A stretch of DNA of 64,000 nucleotides from SIG598 sp045580875 (GTDB lineage: Bacteria > Bacillota > Clostridia > Oscillospirales > Acutalibacteraceae): the NCBI GenBank assembly GCA_045580875.1, contig JAZNOP010000063.1:1-64000 (forward strand), read 5' to 3'. Each line of letters opens with the position of its first letter. Position 1 is the first letter of the stretch. This document shows positions 58,030 to 64,000 of this stretch, piece after piece. Below the pieces are notes generated by a model, which saw only the letters and a list, made by a program, of their open reading frames with translations, made no database searches and was not told the DNA's origin. A program made the translations under genes and the position numbers.

Positions 58030-59583
58030 ATGAATTCAAAAAGTAAATTTGTATGGAAGCTTACCGCAATAACACTTTGCTGTGCGCTTATTGCATTTGC
58101 AATCCCCATGGTCACCTCCGGATTCTTTGCACAGTCTGACAATACTGTCGTCATAGTTCTGGATCCCGGTCACGGCGGAGCCGATACCGGTGCTGTAAAT
58201 TATGATGCCGGTCTGTACGAAGCTGATGTGAATCTTGACATCGCTCTCGCCTGCCGAGATGAGCTTGCGAGATATGAGGGTGTGGAGATTTACATGACCC
58301 ACACCGGACTTGAGCCCGGCGAAACACTTTCTCTCGGTGCAAGAGTTGATTATGCCAATGAGGTCGAAGCCGATATTCTTATCAGCCTTCACTGTAATGA
58401 TGCAGATAACCCCGAAGCCAACGGTTCTGAGATATATGTTTCACACAGCACCTACAGCGACCGCTACAACCTCGAAAGCACTCAGTTAGGCATCTGCATA
58501 CTCAAGCAGTTCAAATCGCTCGGAATGACTATACGCGGTGTCAAAATCAGAGTCAGCGAAACCGGTGACCGAATCTATACCCACAGTGACGGCACTCAGG
58601 AAATCGGTGATTATTACGCTGTCATCGGAAGCACCATTCAGCAGTACGGTATTCCCGGCATTCTTGTCGAGCACGCTTTCATGACCGGAGACTCTGATGT
58701 TCTTGGCGATCCTGAAGGACGCCGCCGGCTCGGAATAGCCGATGCAACTGCCATAGCACAGTTCTACGGTCTCCGTCTCAGAGGCTCCACAGAGGATATT
58801 CCCTACGAGCAGCCCGATATCGTTATGCCTGCAACTGATGCTGAAATCATTTCCGCATCTGATGTCGTGAATTCTCTTATCAAGCTGCCTGCTGAGCCAA
58901 CAATAGCTCATCTTGACCGTATGCAGGAGATCCGTCTCGACTACGAAAAGCTTACTGCCGTATCCAAGGATCTCGTCGATGCTGAGCTTGTCGATATGCT
59001 TTACAAGACCATTCTGCAGCTTGATTCTCAGCTTTACCCCATCCGCCTTGCTGCTGCAGAGAATTCTGAAATATCTGTAAACCGCCTTGATCACACTATA
59101 AGCGGAGTTGACATTGCAACTGAATCTCTCAGCGGCACCAATGTTTCTGCGCTTCGTTCATGGATGCAGATATTTATCGATACAGCTTATTTCCCTGCTG
59201 ACTACGATATCTCCGGATGCCGTATTGTGATTGCAGACAGCACTGGAAACGCAATGGACATCGGTGCTCAGGTTGGCACCGGCACTGCTGTTCAGCTGTG
59301 GTCCGGAGAATATATGCTTGACCAGCTTCATGTTGTCATTGTTGGTGATATCAGCGGAGACGGCGCAGTCAACTCTCTTGACCAGTTCATGCTTGACGAA
59401 CATCTTATGAATTCAGCAATTATCAGCTCTCCGGAATTCTCCGCCGAAGAAGCTGAGCTTGCCGGTCTGACCTATCCTGTTCTCGAAGGCGCAGCTCTTA
59501 TTGCTGCCGACGTCAATGATGACGGCAGAGTCAACCGAACCGATATCGAATATCTGAGCGCTCTTATCGCTCAAAGCAACTGA
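58030..59583 (+). CDS. N-acetylmuramoyl-L-alanine amidase with C-terminal dockerin
   Basis: 517 residues. Signal or anchor (LTAITLCCALIAFAIPMVTSGFFA), Amidase_3 domain at 40-255 with zinc/catalytic residues in VLDPGHGGADTGA, YEADVNLDIAL, ISLHCNDADNPEANGSEIY and GILVEHAFMTGDSDV, a middle helical region, and a type I dockerin-like module at about 435-517 with two calcium loops: DISGDGAVNSLDQFML and DVNDDGRVNRTDIEYL. It cleaves the sugar-peptide bond of peptidoglycan. Being flanked by two cohesin-bearing anchored proteins suggests it is docked on the cell surface. Only 17 bases follow the upstream stop, and GGGAG precedes the ATG. Confidence 0.93.
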   Translation: MNSKSKFVWKLTAITLCCALIAFAIPMVTSGFFAQSDNTVVIVLDPGHGGADTGAVNYDAGLYEADVNLDIALACRDELARYEGVEIYMTHTGLEPGETLSLGARVDYANEVEADILISLHCNDADNPEANGSEIYVSHSTYSDRYNLESTQLGICILKQFKSLGMTIRGVKIRVSETGDRIYTHSDGTQEIGDYYAVIGSTIQQYGIPGILVEHAFMTGDSDVLGDPEGRRRLGIADATAIAQFYGLRLRGSTEDIPYEQPDIVMPATDAEIISASDVVNSLIKLPAEPTIAHLDRMQEIRLDYEKLTAVSKDLVDAELVDMLYKTILQLDSQLYPIRLAAAENSEISVNRLDHTISGVDIATESLSGTNVSALRSWMQIFIDTAYFPADYDISGCRIVIADSTGNAMDIGAQVGTGTAVQLWSGEYMLDQLHVVIVGDISGDGAVNSLDQFMLDEHLMNSAIISSPEFSAEEAELAGLTYPVLEGAALIAADVNDDGRVNRTDIEYLSALIAQSN

Positions 59584-59668
59584 CCGGATTCCGGGCTTTT
59601 TCCGGAACTGTCCGAATGCTTAATGCGTATCATATGCGCATAATTCCAAATCTAAGGAGATTGCGCCC

Positions 59669-61117
59669 GTGACTAAATTAATAATAAAAATCAGCGCTGT
59701 ATTAATTGCCATCCTGATTATTTCAGCATTGTCAGTTAATAATCTGCCTGCATTGTCAGCGAGCGCTGCTGAAATTCCGGTCTTTTCATTGGAATCGAAT
59801 GTTGAATCAGCAAAAACAGGAGATATAGTCACTGTCTCACTTTACGTGGATAATCCTACAGAGAAAACACTGACCTCCTTCGACGGCGACATAACCTTCA
59901 ACAGCAGTCATTTCAGATATGTTGACTTCGCCTGTCCCGACGTTCTGAGCCAGAAACTCACCTGCCGTGACTCCGAAGCCTCCACCGCTTCAAAGATTTC
60001 AATTATATTCGCTGACACAACCAAAACCGTCATTGCCCCCGGCACTTCCCGACTGCTCCTTCTGCAGATGAGGTTTACTGTTGTAAGTACAGTATCAGGC
60101 AGCGGTCAGATAATATGCACTATCAACAACAGCTACAGCAGTTCCACCAGCTTCGGTGATGTTGCTCCGGCTGCTCTGCAGCTTTCGGTTGAATATGCCG
60201 CTCCTACTGAGTCCACAACATCATCGACCACTACAACTACGACAACCACCACAAAGCAGCGTTCCTCTGACGCAAAGCTCCGTTCACTGTCAGTTGCACC
60301 CGGCACACTCTCACCGGCATTCAATCCGGAATTTGTTGCATACACTGTGTCGGTAGAATTCGAGGTTGCCACAATACGAATTTCCGCAACGCCAAATTCT
60401 TCAGCTGCTGTTGCATCAGGAATAGGAATCAAGGATCTTGCCGTCGGTCAGAACACCTTCACCGTTACTGTTACCGCTGAAGACGGCTCGGTAATGCAGT
60501 ACGGTATTGTTGTAATCCGTGCAGCTGAGACTCAGCCTACAACCACCACAACAACACTTCCAACCACTTCAAGCACAGTCCCTTACGTTGATCCGACTGA
60601 TGTAAACACCATAACCGGCTATCCCGAGCCTACAACAACTGCACCTCTCCCCACCGCTTCACAGCCTGACAAAATCATCGAAGGCGGAAATGAAGCACCT
60701 TCTGACACTGAACTTGTCAAGATAATCGGCATTATATTCGCTGAGGTGGCATTGTTCATGTTTGGTTTTCTCGCCGGTTTCTTCCTTGACAAGAACATGA
60801 AGAAACGTGCCATTGCCGAGCGCGCCTACGGTCCGCTTGACAGGCAGCCGCCCAGACGTGATTTCTATCCGCCTGCACCGCCCGCTCAGGACTATATACA
60901 GCCTGAATATCCGGAGTATCCGGAATATCCCGAGTATCAGCCTGAATACTCTGCTGATATGTATCCGCAGCCGGATAATAATTATCCTCAGTACAACGGT
61001 TATGACAGTACTCAGCGCTTTGACGAGTATGGCAATCCGATTCTCGACAACGCACAATATGACGACGGTTTCTGGGAATATGGAGATAACAATGGTAATG
61101 ATCCATACTTCCATTGA
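59669..61117 (+). CDS. Cohesin-like surface protein with cadherin-like domain and C-terminal anchor (2)
   Basis: 482 residues, same plan as the protein at 56471 but only distantly similar. Signal peptide (ISAVLIAILIISALSVNNLPALSASA), cohesin-type domain 35-175 (SAKTGDIVTVSLYVDNPTEK, SFDGDITFNSSHFRYVDF, GTSRLLLLQMRFTVV), Thr linker, cadherin-like domain 205-290 (LRSLSVAPGTLSPAFNPEF, VAYTVSVEF, MQYGIVVIR), second Thr/Pro linker, membrane helix (IIGIIFAEVALFMFGFLAGFFL), and a Tyr/Pro/Glu-rich tail with EYP repeats. GTG 59669 has AAGGAGA 8 bases upstream. Likely partner for the dockerin of the amidase. Confidence 0.85.
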   Translation: MTKLIIKISAVLIAILIISALSVNNLPALSASAAEIPVFSLESNVESAKTGDIVTVSLYVDNPTEKTLTSFDGDITFNSSHFRYVDFACPDVLSQKLTCRDSEASTASKISIIFADTTKTVIAPGTSRLLLLQMRFTVVSTVSGSGQIICTINNSYSSSTSFGDVAPAALQLSVEYAAPTESTTSSTTTTTTTTTKQRSSDAKLRSLSVAPGTLSPAFNPEFVAYTVSVEFEVATIRISATPNSSAAVASGIGIKDLAVGQNTFTVTVTAEDGSVMQYGIVVIRAAETQPTTTTTTLPTTSSTVPYVDPTDVNTITGYPEPTTTAPLPTASQPDKIIEGGNEAPSDTELVKIIGIIFAEVALFMFGFLAGFFLDKNMKKRAIAERAYGPLDRQPPRRDFYPPAPPAQDYIQPEYPEYPEYPEYQPEYSADMYPQPDNNYPQYNGYDSTQRFDEYGNPILDNAQYDDGFWEYGDNNGNDPYFH

Positions 61118-61157
61118 TCTATAAAACTTAATCACACACAAAACGGAGGTTCTATTT

Positions 61158-61793
61158 ATGGAAAGCAGAGCACAGGAAATTCGTTCAAAGAACAACCCGA
61201 ATATTCGCATAAGCGTTATTCCCGGTCATTTTGCAACCAGCCATTCCCACATCAATCATTATATCGACTTGACTCGTCCGAAGTGCCGCTGCAAGGATGC
61301 AAAGCTTGTAGCTGAAGAACTTGCCGCACTTTACAACGACAAGCAGATCGACACTATCGTCTGCATGGACGACACTCAGATGATCGCAGCATTTCTTGCT
61401 GAGCAGCTTTCTGAGACCATAAATACTGTAAGCTCAGGCACTAATATCAATGTTCTTATTCCTGAGTTCAATTCCAACAATCAGATGATCTTCCGCGACA
61501 ACGTTCAGAAGATGGTATGGAAAAAGAACGTTCTTCTCCTTATTGCTTCTGCAACCACCGGTAAGACCATTCATCGCTGCCTTGAGTGTCTGAACTACTA
61601 CAGCGGCAATCCCGTCGGTGTTGCAGCAATCTTCAGTGCTATCGATAATATTGACGGTGTAGATGTCAAGTCTGTATTCGGCGTTGATGACATCCCTGAA
61701 TACCGCACATACAGCTACCGCGATTGCCCCGCTTGCGCAGGCAAATACAAGATTGACGCTATTGTCAATTCCTACGGCTATTCTAAGCTTTGA
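61158..61793 (+). CDS. Phosphoribosyltransferase-like protein
   Basis: 211 residues of a type I PRTase fold often annotated as orotate phosphoribosyltransferase. The region that normally binds PRPP (four hydrophobics, two acids, TTG) reads NVLLLIASATTGKTIHRCLE, so the TTGKT loop is kept but the two acidic residues are Ala and Ser. It also carries Cys clusters, RPKCRCKDAK at about 40 and YRDCPACAG near the C-terminus. It may be a regulatory or degenerate PRTase. CGGAGG precedes the ATG by 8 bases. 40 bases after the second cohesin gene, so it may be cotranscribed. Confidence 0.8.
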   Translation: MESRAQEIRSKNNPNIRISVIPGHFATSHSHINHYIDLTRPKCRCKDAKLVAEELAALYNDKQIDTIVCMDDTQMIAAFLAEQLSETINTVSSGTNINVLIPEFNSNNQMIFRDNVQKMVWKKNVLLLIASATTGKTIHRCLECLNYYSGNPVGVAAIFSAIDNIDGVDVKSVFGVDDIPEYRTYSYRDCPACAGKYKIDAIVNSYGYSKL

Positions 61794-61823
61794 TTTCAGC
61801 GCAAAACATTAATTAAATACAGC

Positions 61824-61868
61824 AAACGCCTCCGCAAAGCAGAAAGCTTCACGGAGGCGTTTTTTTAA
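61824..61868 (+). terminator. Terminator of the cohesin-amidase-PRTase operon
   Basis: Stem AAACGCCTCCG/CGGAGGCGTTT with a longer inner loop containing AAGC...GCTT, followed by T7. The next 140 bases to 62010 hold nothing recognisable. Confidence 0.92.
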
Positions 61869-62010
61869 TAATATAGAAGACAAATTTTGCGAAGTAAGGA
61901 GAAATAACACGCAAGGAACATTCATAAAGGCGATCATTGCTCATCCCTACGAGTTTAACATCCAATTATCTAACGCGTAGTAAGAATACAAGCCAAAATC
62001 AACACGTTTA

Positions 62011-62940
62011 TCAATCGTCATAACCGTTGACAAAGGACAACTCATCAAGCATATGGTTTTCCAGCACCTGACGGTCGTAGTCAAAATTCTCTATCTGCAG
62101 GTAATATTCTGCTGAATCAGCAAGAGCTTTCATGGGAATCAGCCCGATAAGTTCTGTACCAATAACGTTTATGCCCCAACGAGCCGCTTCCATTCGCACC
62201 ATTTCAACCATACGGTAGAGCGGCGTACATGTGTAGTCTGTCATATTTACCGACACCTGCGCGATATTACGCTCTGCAAGCTTTATGCCGATTGCCTTGA
62301 CACAGGCAAGTCCGCCGCTGGATTCTCGAATGGTTTTTGCAATTTTGTCAGCAACAGTAATATCATCTGTACCAAGATTCACATTGAACGCAATCAGCGG
62401 TTTTCTTGCACCGACAGCTGTAACACCTGCCGTCGGATGGATTCTTCTTCCGCCAAAATCAGGCTCCCATTCAGGCAGCAATACCTTCTCTGACATACCC
62501 TCAAACTGTCCTCTGCGCACTGCTGCAAGATTAGCTCTATGCGGTGCACTTGCCGAATACTCATAGAGAAATACCGGTACTCCAGCTTCTTCAGCCATTC
62601 GTTTACCTACCCGCTTTGACAGCTCGATGCACTCTTCCACTGTTGTATCTCTGATGGGAATAAACGGCATGACATCAACCGCACCCATACGAGGGTGTTC
62701 GCCTGTATGAACTGTAAGATCAATAAGTTCAGCAGCTTTTTTCGTCAGTGCAACGGAAGCCTCTTCCACACCTTCAGGTGAGCCTATATAGGTTATTACA
62801 CTTCGGTTATGGCTCGGGTCAGAGCTATAATCCAAAACAGTAACTCCGGGAATCTTACGCACTGCATCAACGCATGCTTCCACAATCTCCGGTCGTCTGC
62901 CTTCACTTATATTAGGTACACTTTCTATTATTTTAGCCAT
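62011..62940 (-). CDS. ftcD: Glutamate formimidoyltransferase
   Basis: 309 residues, the transferase domain only (no fused cyclodeaminase). Moves the formimino group from formiminoglutamate to THF in histidine breakdown. Signatures: KIIESVPNISEGRRPEIVE, DYSSDPSHNRSVITYIG, DLTVHTGEHPRMGAVDVMPFIP (catalytic His), YEYSASAPHRANLAAVRRGQFEG, and NVNLGTDD. ATG 62940 has GGAGG 8 bases upstream; a longer frame lacks a site. No hut genes are nearby; it stands alone. Confidence 0.95.
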   Translation of the reverse strand: MAKIIESVPNISEGRRPEIVEACVDAVRKIPGVTVLDYSSDPSHNRSVITYIGSPEGVEEASVALTKKAAELIDLTVHTGEHPRMGAVDVMPFIPIRDTTVEECIELSKRVGKRMAEEAGVPVFLYEYSASAPHRANLAAVRRGQFEGMSEKVLLPEWEPDFGGRRIHPTAGVTAVGARKPLIAFNVNLGTDDITVADKIAKTIRESSGGLACVKAIGIKLAERNIAQVSVNMTDYTCTPLYRMVEMVRMEAARWGINVIGTELIGLIPMKALADSAEYYLQIENFDYDRQVLENHMLDELSFVNGYDD

Positions 62941-62997
62941 TGCTGATTCCTCCGGAACAATTAATGACGTTTGCATTTTTGTTTTCTGGTATGTATA

Positions 62998-63026
62998 AAG
63001 CCACCGGTTGTTTACGCCGGTGGCTT
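62998..63026 (-). terminator. Terminator downstream of the S1 gene
   Basis: 10-bp stem AAGCCACCGG/CCGGTGGCTT with a 9-base loop; the minus-strand tail is TATACATAC, weak. It lies 33 bases after the S1 stop. Confidence 0.7.
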
Positions 63027-63059
63027 ATTTTGCTTATTATTGAAAACTGTCAACCGGAA

Positions 63060-64000
63060 TTACTCCTCAACAGTCTCCTCGACTGCCTCTTCTGCAGTCT
63101 CTTCCTCTGCGGTCTCCTCAAGGAGCTTGCGCATGGAAAGGCTGACGCGCTTACCCTCGAAGTTGATCTCGGTGATAACAGCGCGGACAACATCGCCTAC
63201 CTTGACAACATCGCTGGGATTCTCAACACGTGTGGTGCTGAGCTGAGAGATGTGAACAAGACCATCGATGCCCGGAAGAATGTTTACGAATGCGCCGAAG
63301 TTGGGAGTGCCAACAACAGGAGCCTCGATAACAGTGCCAACAGGATAGTTGACTCTGAGGATCTCCCAGGGATTGTCCTCAGTCTTCTTGTAGCCGAGGG
63401 AGATTCTTCTCTTCTCCTTGTCTACCTTCTTAACATATACCTCAACAACATCGCCAATTTTGACAACGTCAGACGGATGCTTGATGTGAGTCCAGGAGAG
63501 CTCGGTGATGTGGATCATACCATCGACAGCGCCGAGATCAACGAATGCACCATAGTTGGTGAAGGACTTGATGCTTCCCTTGAATACCTGACCCTCTTCG
63601 ATTCCATCCCAAAACTCCTTCTCAAGAGCACGGCGCTCCTTCTTGAGCACAGCCTTGATGGAACCAACTGCACGGCGGCGGCTGGGATTGACTTCGAGAA
63701 CGATGAACTTGACTTCCTTCTTGAGAAGATCCTCAAGCGGCTCGTTGCGGCTGAGAGTAGCCTGTCCAGCCGGAATGAATACACGAACGCTCTTGTAGGA
63801 GACGATAACGCCGCCCTTGACAACCTCAGTGACAACACCGGAGAAAACAACGGGATCTGCTGCCTTCTCTTCGATGGTCTCTACGGTCTCCTGCGGAGTC
63901 TCTTCTGCAGTTTCCTGAGCATCAAAGATATCCTCATCGGAATCATCTCTGCGGCGGGGACGGTTTACAATCTTGGGAGCAGCATTCTTGATCTCATCCC
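63060..64000 (-). CDS. rpsA: Ribosomal protein S1 / S1-domain RNA-binding protein, C-terminal part
   Basis: The frame is open to the window end, so the 5' part is missing. About 312 residues are visible: an acidic lead (RDDSDEDIFDAQ), a first S1 domain (VFSGVVTEVVKGGVIVSYKSVRVFIPAGQ), a second (FKGSIKSFTNYGAFVDLGAVDGMIHITELSW), and a third (IEAPVVGTPNFGAFVNILPGIDGLVHISQLS), then a Glu-rich tail. Repeated GAFV and DGxxHIxxLS mark it as S1. In many Clostridia this protein is fused to IspH; the N-terminus needed to tell is outside. Codon bias shows high expression. Confidence 0.92.
   Translation of the reverse strand, partial: DEIKNAAPKIVNRPRRRDDSDEDIFDAQETAEETPQETVETIEEKAADPVVFSGVVTEVVKGGVIVSYKSVRVFIPAGQATLSRNEPLEDLLKKEVKFIVLEVNPSRRRAVGSIKAVLKKERRALEKEFWDGIEEGQVFKGSIKSFTNYGAFVDLGAVDGMIHITELSWTHIKHPSDVVKIGDVVEVYVKKVDKEKRRISLGYKKTEDNPWEILRVNYPVGTVIEAPVVGTPNFGAFVNILPGIDGLVHISQLSTTRVENPSDVVKVGDVVRAVITEINFEGKRVSLSMRKLLEETAEEETAEEAVEETVEE

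Overview
The window is a chromosome segment of a low-to-mid GC, endospore-forming Clostridia, most likely a Ruminococcaceae/Oscillospiraceae relative. The evidence is a complete spoIIAA-spoIIAB-sigF operon, spo0A, spoIVB, a dockerin-tagged cell-wall amidase flanked by two cohesin-like surface proteins, a clostripain-type protease, the GGGtGRT protein pair, and Gram-positive gene pairs such as valS-folC. Shine-Dalgarno sequences (GGAGG type) and sigma-A promoters are strong, and GTG and TTG starts are common.

Layout. 1-2.95 kb: 3' end of glutamate dehydrogenase and a DUF1846 protein (+). 2.96-10.9 kb (-): the sigma-F operon, folC, valS and a GH2-like glycosidase whose active-site motifs look degenerate. 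11.1-11.4 kb: two tRNA-Ser genes from one promoter. 11.5-16.2 kb (+): a methyltransferase, an acyl-CoA ligase, and a PadR/DUF1700/DUF4097 operon with a dyad over its promoter. 16.4-20.8 kb (+): an anchored leucine-rich-repeat (LRR) protein, a polytopic membrane protein, a UbiA-type phosphoribosyl-polyprenyl synthase and a HAD phosphatase. 20.9-32.7 kb: clostripain (-), a beta-propeller HD-GYP sensor (+), an HD hydrolase (-), a YwaF-like protein and a DUF1508 protein (+), and a GH95/ApbE/Gx-transporter operon (-). 32.9-34.3 kb: two unknown genes beside a tyrosine-recombinase fragment. 34.4-42.3 kb: the GGGtGRT/Fe-S scaffold pair, a phosphatase, spo0A, an M28 peptidase, TraX, an RNA methylase and a small cluster containing a 49-residue zinc-ribbon protein. 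42.3-45 kb: spoIVB with a duplicated 3' end around an inserted LRR gene. 45.3-48.8 kb: a second anchored LRR protein, a CPBP protease and a CmpB-like membrane protein. 48.9-53.9 kb: a VanY/CapA/phosphoesterase operon (-) and lgt-folD (+). 54-56.2 kb (-): a DUF2974 hydrolase and a pseudouridine synthase. 56.3-61.8 kb (+): the cohesin/amidase/cohesin operon plus a phosphoribosyltransferase-like gene. 62-64 kb (-): ftcD and the 3' part of a ribosomal protein S1 gene.

How the genes connect. Sporulation control is a thread: exact Spo0A-box heptamers (TGTCGAA) lie upstream of spoIIAA and spo0A, and two face each other upstream of the LRR gene inserted beside spoIVB. A second thread is the cell surface: amidase, carboxypeptidase, CapA-like protein, lipoprotein diacylglyceryl transferase, CPBP protease, LRR proteins and a possible lipid-linked pentose pathway. 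The most unusual structures are (i) the 122-bp direct repeat of the spoIVB 3' end enclosing a 107-bp inverted-repeat element and an LRR gene under a putative Spo0A-responsive promoter, and (ii) the cohesin-amidase(dockerin)-cohesin operon, which looks like a small non-cellulosomal surface assembly. No CRISPR array, prophage, complete insertion sequence or rRNA was seen.
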